The notes under the pieces: model-generated | What the model saw: the letters and a program-made list of their open reading frames with translations, nothing else | The model's database searches: none | What the model was told of the DNA's origin: nothing | DNA from: Ferruginibacter sp. | Lineage (GTDB): Bacteria > Bacteroidota > Bacteroidia > Chitinophagales > Chitinophagaceae | Direction: 5' to 3' | Assembly: GCF_028288465.1 (NCBI RefSeq) | Contig: NZ_JAQBNR010000001.1 | Location: 124,001-188,000 of the forward strand | DNA length: 64,000 bases | Part shown: positions 52,637-61,985 of the stretch, piece by piece | Numbering within the stretch: position 1 is the stretch's first letter | Layout: each line of letters begins with the position of its first letter | Made by a program: the position numbers and the translations under genes

Positions 52637-52724
52637 GATATTAAATTTAGTCAACAAAGATAAAAGAAATATCTTCTTGAGCAGTTTTTTGATTGTTAAT
52701 AATCAAATTTTTTAACGGTGAAAA

Positions 52725-52852
52725 TTATCTGAGATACCTGCCACATTTTGCTTTGCCATTGGCGGCTTCATAATTGGTAATACCTCTCGAACAGGAAATA
52801 AAATAAATGGCAGCAAAAAAATCAGGAAAGACGTGATTAACTTCCTCATCAT
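52725..52852 (-). pseudogene. Frameshifted small lipoprotein (about 42 residues if repaired)
   Basis: From the ATGs at 52852 and 52849 the frame encodes a signal peptide (MRKLITSFLIF) but then drifts. After the A/T run at 52815-52821, the next frame gives FAAIYFISCSRGITNYEAA and ends in KAKCGRYLR with a stop at 52725. Adding one T to the run of seven would join the two parts into a lipoprotein with the lipobox ISCS. The repaired product resembles tiny Bacteroidota lipoproteins. It may be a sequencing error, a phase-variable gene or true decay. Confidence 0.6.
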
Positions 52853-52972
52853 CTTCAGTTTATTAAGTTGAGAAAAAGGTTGTTAATCAGAGGTAAAGTA
52901 TTTAACGGTAAGGATTCCATATCAATTTCCAATAATCATTCCATAAAATTCAATTAGGCAGTATACCAACTA

Positions 52973-53008
52973 AAAAGGCGAAAATCATCAAATTGATTTT
53001 CGCCTTTT
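52973..53008 (-). terminator. Intrinsic terminator after rplS
   Basis: AAAAGGCGAAAATCA at 52973-52987 and its perfect complement at 52994-53008, with a 6-nt loop. On the minus strand it lies right after the rplS stop. Confidence 0.85.
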
Positions 53009-53026
53009 AACATATTTAAACGCTTA

Positions 53027-53395
53027 TTATTTTTTCTTAAGGGCAACAGCCATTCTTTTTTCCTGGATACGTGCACTTTTACCGCTTCTTTCTCTAAGGT
53101 AAAACAATTTAGCACGGCGTACTTTACCAACTTTATTTAACACTATACTTTCAATATTGGGAGAATAGAAAGGAAATAAACGTTCAACACCCACACCATC
53201 ACTCATTTTACGAACAGTGAAAGTTGCCGTTGCACCAACCCCCTGGCGTTTAATCACATCGCCTTTAAAGCTCTGGATACGTTCTTTACTGCCTTCAACA
53301 ATTTTATAGTTAACAGTGATGTTATCACCGGCTTTAAAAGCAGGAAGTGTTGGTTTTGCTGTTAGTTGCTCGTGTACAAAAGAAACTGCGTTCAT
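53027..53395 (-). CDS. rplS: 50S ribosomal protein L19
   Basis: Large-subunit protein at the interface with the 30S subunit. The ATG at 53395 gives a 122-residue protein starting [10 protein letters not shown], as in relatives; an ATG two codons earlier (53401) is also possible. The core shows the typical [56 protein letters not shown] and [29 protein letters not shown] box lies 22 nt upstream. It is isolated from the usual rpsP-rimM-trmD genes, as is common in Bacteroidota. Confidence 0.96.
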   Translation of the reverse strand: MNAVSFVHEQLTAKPTLPAFKAGDNITVNYKIVEGSKERIQSFKGDVIKRQGVGATATFTVRKMSDGVGVERLFPFYSPNIESIVLNKVGKVRRAKLFYLRERSGKSARIQEKRMAVALKKK

Positions 53396-53417
53396 AATCA
53401 TTATTTTTAACGGACGG

Positions 53418-53425
53418 CAAAGGTA
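53418..53425 (-). promoter_or_regulatory. -7 promoter box of rplS
   Basis: The minus strand reads TACCTTTG, an exact TAnnTTTG match, 22 nt before the ATG at 53395. Confidence 0.5.
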
Positions 53426-53536
53426 GGGGTTTAATTGATAATTGTAAAATGAATAACAGATATTTTTTTATTCTACTTATATTTTTTAAAACTGCCTTGC
53501 TAGTTGAAGAAAGAAGTTTAAAATTGGCCTGGCAAT

Positions 53537-53568
53537 AAAAAGCCGCAGCTTTCGGACTGCGGCTTTTT
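53537..53568 (-). terminator. Intrinsic terminator after rny
   Basis: AAAAAGCCGCAG at 53537-53548 and its perfect complement at 53557-53568, with an 8-nt loop. It is bidirectional in form and sits 9 nt past the rny stop. Confidence 0.85.
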
Positions 53569-53576
53569 TACAATAT

Positions 53577-55142
53577 TTACCTGGCAATATTTACTGCTCG
53601 TTTTTCCCTTATCACGGTTACTTTAATTTGCCCCGGAAATGTCATCTCTGTCTGAATCTTCTGCGCAATTTCAAAGCTTAATTTATCACTATCGCCATCA
53701 CTTACTTTGTCCGCTTCTACAATTACCCTTAATTCTCTGCCGGCCTGAATTGCGTATGCTTTTTCAACGCCCTGGTAAGCCTGCGCCAAATTTTCAAGGT
53801 CTTTAATACGCTGAATGTATTGTTGCATGATTTCCCTTCTTGCACCGGGACGGGCGCCACTGATGGCATCGCAAGCCTGTACAATAGGAGAAATTACATA
53901 TTGCATTTCCATTTCATCATGGTGAGCGCCGATTGCATTTACCACGGCTGGATTTTCGCCATATTTTTCAGCAAGTTTTGCACCCAATAATGCATGGCTT
54001 AATTCTGTTTCTTCATCTGGTACCTTACCAATATCATGTAACAATCCGGCACGTTTTGCCAATTTTGGATTCATACCTAACTCAGCGGCCATGATAGAGC
54101 ATAAGTTAGCCGTTTCGCGACTGTGCATCAGCAAGTTTTGTCCGTAGGAAGAGCGGAAGCGCATGCGGCCCACCATCCTCACCAACTCCTTGTGAAGACC
54201 GTGAACACCGAGCTCCATAGCAGTGCGTTCCCCTATTTCCATTACCTGGTCATCCAGTTGTTTTTTAGTTTTTTCTACCACTTCCTCAATACGGGCAGGG
54301 TGAATACGGCCATCAGCTACCAGGCGCTGTAACGACAAACGGGCAATTTCCCTTCTCAATGGGTCAAAGGAAGACAATACAATAGCCTCGGGCGTGTCAT
54401 CTACAATGAGATCGACACCAGTCGCTGCTTCAATCGCCCTGATGTTACGTCCCTCACGGCCAATGATAGAACCTTTTATCTCGTCACTTTCCAGGTTAAA
54501 TACAGTGATGGAGTTTTCAATTGCCTGTTCTGCAGCCGTACGCTGAATGGTTTGAATTACAATTTTGCGTGCTTCTTTATTGGCTTTTAACTTAGCTTCT
54601 TCAATTATTTCCTGCTGAATTACCAGTGCTTTGGTTTGTGCTTCCTGTCTCAGACTATCAATTAACTGTGCTTTTGCATCTTCTGCAGATAGTCCTGCTA
54701 CTTTTTCAAGGCGGCGAATATGTTCTTCCTGGTGTTTTTCAAGTTCACTTCTTTTTGTATTAACTACTTCAATCTGCCGGTTAAGGGTTTCTTTAATGGC
54801 TTCGTTTTCTTTTACCTGTTTATCCAGGCTGGCTTCTTTCTGATTAATACCTTGCTCTTTCTGTTTGATTCGATTTTCTGAATCCAGAATTTTTTGGTTG
54901 CGCTGCATCACGTCCTTGTCATGTGCAGCCTTCATTTGCACAAATTTTTCTTTGGCGTCCAGCTCTTTTTCTTTTTTTAAATTCTCGGCCCTTAATTCAG
55001 CTTCTTTTAAAATAAGTTTTGCCTGCTGCTCAGCTTCTTCTACTTGTTTTTTTGTGTTTTTGGCAAATACAATTTTGCCCAGTACAACGCCTATAACAAG
55101 GGCTGCTGCACCAATGATGATGGAAAGTATGTTTGATTCCAT
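53577..55142 (-). CDS. rny: Ribonuclease Y
   Basis: A 521-residue membrane-linked endoribonuclease that starts mRNA decay. The N-terminal helix (about 4-22) anchors it to the membrane, followed by a long coiled coil (about 25-195). Then come the KH domain with [37 protein letters not shown] (about 227-263), and the HD hydrolase domain (about 335-430) with [25 protein letters not shown] and [10 protein letters not shown]. It is downstream of zapA, with a 138-nt gap that may encode a 6S-like RNA. Confidence 0.96.
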   Translation of the reverse strand: MESNILSIIIGAAALVIGVVLGKIVFAKNTKKQVEEAEQQAKLILKEAELRAENLKKEKELDAKEKFVQMKAAHDKDVMQRNQKILDSENRIKQKEQGINQKEASLDKQVKENEAIKETLNRQIEVVNTKRSELEKHQEEHIRRLEKVAGLSAEDAKAQLIDSLRQEAQTKALVIQQEIIEEAKLKANKEARKIVIQTIQRTAAEQAIENSITVFNLESDEIKGSIIGREGRNIRAIEAATGVDLIVDDTPEAIVLSSFDPLRREIARLSLQRLVADGRIHPARIEEVVEKTKKQLDDQVMEIGERTAMELGVHGLHKELVRMVGRMRFRSSYGQNLLMHSRETANLCSIMAAELGMNPKLAKRAGLLHDIGKVPDEETELSHALLGAKLAEKYGENPAVVNAIGAHHDEMEMQYVISPIVQACDAISGARPGARREIMQQYIQRIKDLENLAQAYQGVEKAYAIQAGRELRVIVEADKVSDGDSDKLSFEIAQKIQTEMTFPGQIKVTVIREKRAVNIAR

Positions 55143-55164
55143 TGATAATTTTTTGTTTTTAAAC

Positions 55165-55272
55165 GGTTCACAATCTTGTATACACTTCTAACCCCATAAG
55201 TACAGGGTACGCAGATAGTTGGCGAAGATAATGATTTTTTGCAGAGTTGGGAGCGGCTAATAAGTGTTTATT
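55165..55272 (-). ncRNA. ssrS: Possible 6S-like regulatory RNA between zapA and rny
   Basis: The zapA-rny gap lacks a reading frame but has a rod-like fold on the minus strand: ACACTT near 55265 can pair with AAGTGT near 55185, then TAGCC with GGTTA and CCCA with TGGG. A small GTAC-CCT-GTAC hairpin lies inside. In many bacteria 6S RNA is next to zapA, and in Bacteroidota I recall it here. The exact ends are not known. 6S RNA binds sigma-70-type RNA polymerase; that role is by analogy only. Confidence 0.45.
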
Positions 55273-55280
55273 AAAGTAAT

Positions 55281-55562
55281 TTACAATGCTTTATCAATGG
55301 CTAATTCCATTTTTTGTAAAGCTTCACTCACTTCTTTTTCCAGCACCGGATTGGCATCGGCATTTGCGAGGGTGGCGTACCAGATCATTACCATAGCAAT
55401 GTAATCCTGCATGTCTTTTCCGCCAAACTGGGTTTTAAACTCAACTATTTTATCGTTGACGGTTTTTAATGTGCGCCGGATTACCTCCTCATCTTTGGGA
55501 AGGGTTTTAATGCGATAGGTTCTGTCACCTATGACTATATTAATCGGGATTAGTTCTGACAT
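55281..55562 (-). CDS. zapA: Cell division protein ZapA
   Basis: A 93-residue FtsZ-ring stabiliser. The N-terminal beta part (PINIVIGDRTYRIKTLPKDEEVIRRTLKTVNDKI) and the C-terminal helix (MQDYIAMVMIWYATLANADA and the Glu-rich tail) match the ZapA family. It follows the coiled-coil protein gene by 3 nt, so they are cotranscribed. The order coiled-coil protein, zapA, RNA gap, rny is typical of Bacteroidota. Confidence 0.92.
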   Translation of the reverse strand: MSELIPINIVIGDRTYRIKTLPKDEEVIRRTLKTVNDKIVEFKTQFGGKDMQDYIAMVMIWYATLANADANPVLEKEVSEALQKMELAIDKAL

Positions 55563-55565
55563 ATG

Positions 55566-55853
55566 CTATTCGCTTAACAGTCCAATACATTTATCAATTT
55601 CTTTTATGTATTGGTTGATTTGTTTTTCAAAAACCTTTTTATCCGGCTCTTCCATTTGTCCTGCAGCCGATTTTAAAATACTGACCTGCTGCGTTAACTG
55701 GTGTATTTTTTCAGTATCCTGCTGGTGTGTTGCTTGCAGCGTCCCCACGGATAATCTTAATTTTTCATTTTCTTTTTGCAACACATAATACTGTTTCAGC
55801 AGTTGCTGAATTTTATTATATACGCGGTTAATATGTTCTTCTACTGCTGCCAT
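55566..55853 (-). CDS. Coiled-coil protein upstream of zapA (ZapB-like)
   Basis: A 95-residue all-helical protein. Residues about 10-45 (VYNKIQQLLKQYYVLQKENEKLRLSV) and 50-90 carry heptad-like Leu/Ile repeats, consistent with a parallel coiled coil. It lies 3 nt before zapA and 52 nt after pheT. Its size, fold and partner recall ZapB, a FtsZ-ring factor, but sequence similarity is too weak for a firm name. A role with ZapA in division is an inference from context. Confidence 0.8.
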   Translation of the reverse strand: MAAVEEHINRVYNKIQQLLKQYYVLQKENEKLRLSVGTLQATHQQDTEKIHQLTQQVSILKSAAGQMEEPDKKVFEKQINQYIKEIDKCIGLLSE

Positions 55854-55905
55854 AGAGGATGCTAAAATTGTAACATTTTCATGCCAGTTTATTTAAAAGA
55901 TAGCA

Positions 55906-58332
55906 TTATTTCCTAATCTCTGCCTGCAAATCCTTTTGGTAACAGGCAATGATTCTTCCCATCATGCCATCAATATCCTTATCTGTCATGGTTTTTTCTT
56001 CATCAGAAAAAGTGAAGCTGATGGCCATGGATTTTTTGTTCTGCCCTAATTTTTCACTTTCAAATACATCGAATAAGTTAACGGATGTTAATTTACTCAG
56101 CTTAGCGGCTATGGTGGCTTTTTCTACCTGCTCATATTTAAGCGCTTTATCCACTACAATTGAAAGGTCTCTTTGTACCGACGGAAATTTTGGAATATCC
56201 GCAAAAGCTATTTTTAGGTTTTTGTTTAGTGAGATTACTTTATCCCAATCAATATCTGCGTACAAAACAGGCTGCTTGATATCAAAACGTTCCAGCACTT
56301 TTTTATTAACTGACCCGATAGTTGCTACCACCTCATTTTTGATAAGAGCATTTGCATAGCTATCCAGTTTGTCATCGGCTTCGGTTTTGTAAGAAGTTAT
56401 GGATAAACCAAGCAGTAGCATAATTTTTTCACAGATTCCTTTTGCAAAATAGAAATCAGCCTTGTCGCCTTTTGCTTTCCAGCTGTCTTCGTTTCTTTTA
56501 CCTGTGATATAAATACTGATGTGTTGCTGTTCTGTGTATTTCCCGATACCATCCGTACCATAGGTTTTACCAAATTCAAAAAACTGCAGGTTGCTGTTGC
56601 GGCGGTTTAAATTATAGGCAACGCTTTCCAGGCCCGTTTCCATCATCTGCGGCCGCATAACATTTAAGTCCGCACTCAGGCTGTTGATCATTTTTACAGT
56701 TGATTCCAGCACTGCTTCGCTGTAGTATGCCGCATTGGTTATACTGTTGGTAAAAATTTCATTGAAGCCGGCCCCTGTAAGCCAGGCGGCGGCTTTTTCT
56801 TTATAAGCTGCTTCCTGTGCCAGGGTTTCAACTGCAGGCGACATGCTGATAACGGCAGGTATCTCCACATTATCGAGCCCGTCTATCCGCATAATTTCCT
56901 CCACAATATCCGCCGGAATATGAATATCCGGTTTACTAAATGGAACAGCCACCCTGATATCATCCAACCCTTCTTTTATGATTTCAAACCCAAGGCCGGT
57001 TAAAATATTTTTGATGGTATCACCATGATAATTTTTACCACTTAATTTTTTTAAGTAGTGATATTTGATGGCAACTTCTGTTTTGTTCTTTGGATCCGGG
57101 TATACATCAATTATATCAGATGCTATCTCGCCCCCGGCAATTTCCTTTATCAATAAAGCCGCTCTTTTCAATACATTAACCGTGTTGCTTATGTCCACTC
57201 CTTTTTCAAAACGGGTAGCCGCATCGGTACGCAAACCATGCCTCAAAGAAGTCTTGCGAATACTAATGGGGTTAAACCAGGCACTTTCCAAAAATATATT
57301 TTTTGTATTGGCACTAACCCCGCTATGTGCGCCGCCATATACGCCTGCTATACACATGGCTTCTGACTCATTGCAGATCATTAAATCTTCCGCCGATAAT
57401 TTTCTTTCTTTATCATCCAGCGTTATAAACAAACTGCCTTCGGGTAAATTTTTTACGATTATTTTATTGCCTTTAATCATGTCGGCATCAAAAGCATGCA
57501 ACGGCTGGCCTGTTTCGTGCAAAATAAAATTAGTGAGGTCCACTATATTATTAATGGGCCTCAAACCGATGCTTTTTAATTTTTGCTGCAACCATTTTGG
57601 ACTTTCTGCAATGGTAACTCCCTGCAGACAAACCCCGGTATAGCGTTCACACGCAGTTTTGTTTTCAATACTTACTTCAATTGAAGCTCCCTGGTGGTCT
57701 GGTTTAAAATAGGTTTTAAAGGGCGATTTTACATGCGTATCTTTTTTATTATGGTGCAGCAACCAGGCGCAGACATCCCTCGCTACGCCCAGGTGACTCA
57801 TGGCATCCATTCGGTTTGGCGTAAGGCCTATTTCAAAGATAATATCGTTATAGGTACCAAAATAAGCAGCTGCCGGAATACCGGTTTTGGTGGCGGGCGG
57901 CAAAATCAAAATACCTGCGTGATTATCGCTTAATCCGATTTCATCTTCTGCACAAATCATCCCGAAGCTTTCTATGCCGCGGATCTTTGCTTTTTTCATA
58001 GTCATAGGCTCACCTGTAAACGGATAAATAGTTGCTCCAACCGTAGCTACTATTACTTTTTGCCCTGCTGCTACATTGGGTGCTCCGCATACAATCTGCA
58101 ATGGCTCGCCTGTTCCTATGTCAACTTTGGTAAGACTTAATTTATCCGCATCCGGGTGTTTTACGCATTCCAGTACCTCGCCAGTTACCAAACCTTCCAG
58201 GCCGCCTTTCAACTCTTCGTATTTTTCCAGGCTCTCTACTTCCAACCCAATAGAAGTAAGAATTTTACTTAATTTTTCCGCTTCTATTTTTTCCGGAAGA
58301 TATTCGCTCAGCCAATTGTAACTTATGGTCAT
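55906..58332 (-). CDS. pheT: Phenylalanyl-tRNA synthetase beta subunit
   Basis: An 808-residue beta subunit of the alpha2-beta2 enzyme that charges tRNA-Phe and edits Tyr. The N-terminal YNWLSEYLPEKIEAEKLS is followed by a tRNA-binding OB fold (about 40-150) with VTGEVLECVKHPDADKLSLTKVDIG. The B3/B4 editing core, with RPINNIVDLTNFILHETGQPLHAFD, lies at about 255-400. The B5 domain and the catalytic-like core follow, ending with the ferredoxin-like anticodon-binding fold (about 715-808, with FPSVQRDLSIVVDKAL). It is intact. pheS is not in the window. A TATCTTTG box lies 28 nt upstream. Confidence 0.96.
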   Translation of the reverse strand: MTISYNWLSEYLPEKIEAEKLSKILTSIGLEVESLEKYEELKGGLEGLVTGEVLECVKHPDADKLSLTKVDIGTGEPLQIVCGAPNVAAGQKVIVATVGATIYPFTGEPMTMKKAKIRGIESFGMICAEDEIGLSDNHAGILILPPATKTGIPAAAYFGTYNDIIFEIGLTPNRMDAMSHLGVARDVCAWLLHHNKKDTHVKSPFKTYFKPDHQGASIEVSIENKTACERYTGVCLQGVTIAESPKWLQQKLKSIGLRPINNIVDLTNFILHETGQPLHAFDADMIKGNKIIVKNLPEGSLFITLDDKERKLSAEDLMICNESEAMCIAGVYGGAHSGVSANTKNIFLESAWFNPISIRKTSLRHGLRTDAATRFEKGVDISNTVNVLKRAALLIKEIAGGEIASDIIDVYPDPKNKTEVAIKYHYLKKLSGKNYHGDTIKNILTGLGFEIIKEGLDDIRVAVPFSKPDIHIPADIVEEIMRIDGLDNVEIPAVISMSPAVETLAQEAAYKEKAAAWLTGAGFNEIFTNSITNAAYYSEAVLESTVKMINSLSADLNVMRPQMMETGLESVAYNLNRRNSNLQFFEFGKTYGTDGIGKYTEQQHISIYITGKRNEDSWKAKGDKADFYFAKGICEKIMLLLGLSITSYKTEADDKLDSYANALIKNEVVATIGSVNKKVLERFDIKQPVLYADIDWDKVISLNKNLKIAFADIPKFPSVQRDLSIVVDKALKYEQVEKATIAAKLSKLTSVNLFDVFESEKLGQNKKSMAISFTFSDEEKTMTDKDIDGMMGRIIACYQKDLQAEIRK

Positions 58333-58360
58333 CGATAAATGATTGTTTTATTTGAGACCG

Positions 58361-58368
58361 CAAAGATA
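58361..58368 (-). promoter_or_regulatory. -7 promoter box of pheT
   Basis: The minus strand reads TATCTTTG, an exact TAnnTTTG match, 28 nt before the ATG at 58332. Confidence 0.5.
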
Positions 58369-58565
58369 GCCATTGACGGTTAAGGACAAAAACAAGGAGC
58401 AAATAGCTTCGAATGCTTTGTAGTAAAAAAACTACTGATTCGGGTTCAATAAAACAAGTGAAAAAAAAATGCCTGCCGGTGAAGAAAAATAAAAGGGCTG
58501 TCTCCGGCGTGTTAATAAATTGTTACGCATTGCGGCTGTGTTTGATTTTACCCTGTTAATAAACC

Positions 58566-58654
58566 TGTGCATAAGCCGTGAATAAGCTATTTTTGCCTGT
58601 GGATTTGTGGTGGAAAATCAATATAAAAAGTTGATGACATCATAATGTGGATAA
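58566..58654. promoter_or_regulatory. Cluster of DnaA-box-like sequences
   Basis: Reading the plus strand: TGTGCATAA at 58566-58574 (one mismatch), TGTGGATTT at 58598-58606 (two mismatches) and TGTGGATAA at 58646-58654, the exact complement of the DnaA box TTATCCACA. All three have the same orientation. Confidence 0.45.
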
Positions 58655-58824
58655 CGGTAAGAAATTTGACTTTACCTTAGCCGCCCTGCAATAATTTTCT
58701 GGGATCAGAACAGAAAATTAGGAAAGGGAAATAATACTTGCAGCGGACCTAACATTCCTGCGACAAGAGTTAGTTCAGCAAGCCTGATGATGAATTTTTA
58801 ATCTTACCAACCAACAAAAAATAA

Positions 58825-60387
58825 ATGGAATTTACTAACCTTAATAAAGATAGAAAGACAAGAAGGAAGCCTTCGCTCGACCTTGGCAATATGGTTTTTG
58901 GAAAAGTACCACCCCAGTCGAAAGACCTGGAGGAAGCAGTTTTGGGAGCCATCATGCTGGAGAAAAGCGCATTTGATACGGTGATTGAAATATTGAAAGC
59001 TGAGTGTTTCTATGTAGAAGCCAATCAGCGGATTTTTAAATCGATGATCTCCCTGGCACAAAAAAGTATGCCCATTGATTTGCTGACTGTGGTAGAAGAA
59101 TTGAAATTTAAAGAAGAACTTGACCTGGTGGGCGGACCTTACTATGTATCTAAATTAACCAACTCGGTAGTTTCTTCTGCCAATATTGAGGCGCACTCCA
59201 GGATAATTTTGCAGAAATTTATTCAAAGGGAACTGATCCGCATCAGCGGGGAAATAATCGGCGATGCATATGAAGACAGTACGGATGTTTTTGATTTACT
59301 GGATGATGCCGAAAGCAAATTGTTCGAAATAACCAACAGCCATTTGCGCAAAAATTTTGATGATATTAATACCGTTTTGGTAAAAACCATCCAGCGCATT
59401 GAAGATATGCGTAACAGGGATGAAGATCTTACCGGCGTGCCAAGCGGCTTCCCTTCGCTGGATAAATTAACCTACGGCTGGCAGCCAACCGACCTGATTG
59501 TACTTGCGGCAAGGCCATCAGTTGGTAAGACTGCTTTTGCCCTTAACCTTTGCCGGACTGCGGCATTGCATCCTACCAAACCAACTACCGTTGCCTTTTT
59601 TAGTTTGGAAATGAGTGCGGGCCAGCTGGTACAACGTATTTTAAGTGCTGAAAGTGAAATATGGCTGGAAAAAATTAACAGGGGTAAACTGGAAGAGCAT
59701 GAAATGAAGCAGTTGTATAAAAAAGGGATTGAAAGATTAAGTAATGCGCCGATTTTTATAGACGATACTGCGGCACTGAATATTTTTGAATTGAGAGCCA
59801 AATGCAGACGACTTAAAAATAAAAATAACCTCGGCCTGATCATTATAGATTACCTGCAGCTGATGAGCGGTGGTGGCAGTAATAAAAATGGCAACCGTGA
59901 GCAGGAAATCAGCAGCATTTCAAGGGATTTAAAAGGTTTGGCAAAAGAATTACAGGTACCGATTATTGCACTGAGCCAGTTAAGCCGTGAAGTGGAAAAA
60001 AGAAAAGAGGGTGCGAAAATTCCGCAGTTAAGTGATTTGCGTGAATCGGGTGCTATTGAGCAGGATGCGGACATGGTAATGTTTTTATACCGCCCGGAAT
60101 ACTATGATATAACTGCCAATGAACATGGTGAAAGTAACAAAGGCGAAACCTATGTAAAGATCGCCAAACACAGAAATGGTAGCCTCGACACAGTTAAATT
60201 ACGGGCCTTGCTGCACATACAAAAGTTTGTGGAAGACACAGATGGCGGAGATGATTTTGGTGGTGGAATACCCGGCGGCAATTTCAGACCGGTAAAAACA
60301 GATGATGATGGCGGCGGTGCAAAATTATATATACAGAAAGGCAGCAAAATGAACGATGGCGCATTTGATGACGAAGCTCCTTTTTAA
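58825..60387 (+). CDS. dnaB: Replicative DNA helicase DnaB
   Basis: A 520-residue hexameric helicase that unwinds DNA at the fork. The N-terminal domain (about 30-135, with PPQSKDLEEAVLGAIMLEKSAFD) binds primase; the RecA-like motor (about 205-455) has Walker A ARPSVGKTAFALNLC, Walker B LGLIIIDYLQLMSG and SQLSREVEKRKEGAKIPQLSDLRESGAIEQDAD. The C-terminus is Gly/Asp-rich and flexible. The ATG at 58825 gives the family start. The upstream gap has DnaA-box-like sites. rsmE follows on the same strand. Confidence 0.96.
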   Translation: MEFTNLNKDRKTRRKPSLDLGNMVFGKVPPQSKDLEEAVLGAIMLEKSAFDTVIEILKAECFYVEANQRIFKSMISLAQKSMPIDLLTVVEELKFKEELDLVGGPYYVSKLTNSVVSSANIEAHSRIILQKFIQRELIRISGEIIGDAYEDSTDVFDLLDDAESKLFEITNSHLRKNFDDINTVLVKTIQRIEDMRNRDEDLTGVPSGFPSLDKLTYGWQPTDLIVLAARPSVGKTAFALNLCRTAALHPTKPTTVAFFSLEMSAGQLVQRILSAESEIWLEKINRGKLEEHEMKQLYKKGIERLSNAPIFIDDTAALNIFELRAKCRRLKNKNNLGLIIIDYLQLMSGGGSNKNGNREQEISSISRDLKGLAKELQVPIIALSQLSREVEKRKEGAKIPQLSDLRESGAIEQDADMVMFLYRPEYYDITANEHGESNKGETYVKIAKHRNGSLDTVKLRALLHIQKFVEDTDGGDDFGGGIPGGNFRPVKTDDDGGGAKLYIQKGSKMNDGAFDDEAPF

Positions 60388-60460
60388 TGTAGGTTTTTTA
60401 AATGATAACAGACAAAAACATAAGTCAGTAGAATAAAATATAGTAACCCCGTCTTTGAAA

Positions 60461-61168
60461 ATGGCACTTCCTTTTTTTTATACCGATGCAATTAAAACTG
60501 GTGCAGCGCAGTTTGTTTTAGGCGAAGAAACATCCAAACATGCGATACAGGTTTTGCGGATGCAAACAGGAGAACAGTTACTGTTGACAGATGGTAAAGG
60601 ACATTTATTTACAACGGAGATAATTGACGATAACAGGAAGAAATGTATCGTAAATGTGCTGTCTGAATCTGTGCAGACTGAACCCGTAAAAAAAATCACT
60701 ATTGCTATTTCACTTGTAAAAAACAGTACACGGTTTGAATGGTTTTTGGAGAAAGCAACAGAAATTGGCGTAGCAGAAATTGTTCCTTTAATCTGCAGCC
60801 GCACAGAAAAGCAACACTTCAGGCACGACCGGATGAAGAATATCCTGATCAGTGCTATGCTGCAATCGCAGCAAGCCTGGTTGCCGAAACTGAATGAGCC
60901 CACTTCCTTTGCAGAAGCAATTAATCATCCGGTACAACAGAAATTTATAGCCCATTGTGAAGAGGAAATGTTGAAACAACAACTTGTTCAAACTTTGTCA
61001 GCACATGTAACTGAAACTATTATTTTTATTGGCCCTGAAGGAGATTTTACAAAGGATGAAATCACCGCTGCATTAGAGCATCGCTTTGTGCCAGTGGCGT
61101 TAGGCAACACGAGGCTGAGAACAGAAACCGCCGGTGTTGTAGCCGCCACCATACTTTGTAATTGTTAA
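60461..61168 (+). CDS. rsmE: 16S rRNA (uracil-1498-N3)-methyltransferase
   Basis: A 235-residue SPOUT-family enzyme that methylates U1498 in the 16S rRNA decoding centre. The N-terminal PUA-like domain has LPFFYTDAI and HAIQVLRMQTGEQLLLTDGKG; the catalytic knot has ISLVKNSTRFEWFLEKATEIGVAEIVPLICSRTE (about 86-119), IFIGPEGDFTKDEI and LGNTRLRTETAGVVA. The ATG at 60461 is chosen; a TTG six bases earlier is unneeded. Its stop is 3 nt from the convergent TerC gene. Confidence 0.95.
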   Translation: MALPFFYTDAIKTGAAQFVLGEETSKHAIQVLRMQTGEQLLLTDGKGHLFTTEIIDDNRKKCIVNVLSESVQTEPVKKITIAISLVKNSTRFEWFLEKATEIGVAEIVPLICSRTEKQHFRHDRMKNILISAMLQSQQAWLPKLNEPTSFAEAINHPVQQKFIAHCEEEMLKQQLVQTLSAHVTETIIFIGPEGDFTKDEITAALEHRFVPVALGNTRLRTETAGVVAATILCNC

Positions 61169-61171
61169 TTA

Positions 61172-61969
61172 TCAGCTTGCCTGGTCAGATTCATTGCGTT
61201 CTGTTAATATAGGTTCATTCAATTCCACAACCCGTCTTTTCTTCTGTCTTTTAACCATAGAAATGTTTAGTATCTCCACTAAAAAGGAAAAGGCCATTCC
61301 AAAATAAATATAATTTTTTAAATGCAGTTCTTCTGATTTAGCCGCATCCCAGCCTTCGATTACCAGCGATAATCCAATCATCACCAAAAAAGAGAGGGCA
61401 AGCATTTTAATGGAAGGATGTTTATGAATAAAAGCAGAAATTTTTGGGCTGAATAAAAACATAACAAACATGGCAATCACCACCGCAGCGATCATTATTT
61501 CAACATGGTCAGCCGTACCTCCTGCGGTAATGATACTGTCAAATGAAAACACCATATCAATCAACATGATTTGTGCTACCGCTTTGCCAAGGGTGAGCGG
61601 GGGTTTATTTTGTGCTTCATAACTGTCATCTTCGCCTTCCAGTTTATGGTGAATTTCCATTACCGTTTTGTAGATTAAGAAGATACCACCAGCAAGCATT
61701 ACAAGGCTTGCCAGATCAAATCCTTTATTGAAAACAGTAAATACAGGTTTACCTTTTTGTGTCAGCAACCAGCCTAGCGCCATCAATAATAAACTGCGTG
61801 TAATGATGCCCGTTATCATCCAAAAACGCCGGGCAGTTTTTTCTTTTTCCTGCGGCAAACGGTTAATGATAATGCTTACGAAGATTACATTATCTATTCC
61901 CAGCACGATTTCTAAAATAACAAGAACGAAAAAGCTGATAATACTTTCCGATGTAAATAAATAGTCCAT
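61172..61969 (-). CDS. TerC-family integral membrane protein
   Basis: A 265-residue membrane protein with about seven helices. The family motifs are LVILEIVLGIDNVIFVSIIINRLP (about 16-39) and VAQIMLIDMVFSFDSIITAGG (about 135-155), both with the buried Asp residues thought to bind metal, plus FLVMIGLSLVIEG. TerC proteins are linked to tellurite resistance, and relatives (Alx, MeeF/MeeY) export manganese to secretion-coupled metalloenzymes. Tellurite operon partners are absent, so a metal-ion role is more likely (inference). It starts 16 nt after pyrD ends. Confidence 0.92.
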   Translation of the reverse strand: MDYLFTSESIISFFVLVILEIVLGIDNVIFVSIIINRLPQEKEKTARRFWMITGIITRSLLLMALGWLLTQKGKPVFTVFNKGFDLASLVMLAGGIFLIYKTVMEIHHKLEGEDDSYEAQNKPPLTLGKAVAQIMLIDMVFSFDSIITAGGTADHVEIMIAAVVIAMFVMFLFSPKISAFIHKHPSIKMLALSFLVMIGLSLVIEGWDAAKSEELHLKNYIYFGMAFSFLVEILNISMVKRQKKRRVVELNEPILTERNESDQAS

Positions 61970-61985
61970 AATTGAATTTAATGCC

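Larger units (their letters stand above)
58333..58824. other. 492-nt gap before dnaB with DnaA-box-like sites
   Basis: No gene is seen. It holds the pheT -7 box, one perfect DnaA box and two near matches within 90 bp, and lies upstream of dnaB. It may be a dnaB control region or an origin-like element; the data do not decide this. Confidence 0.45.
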
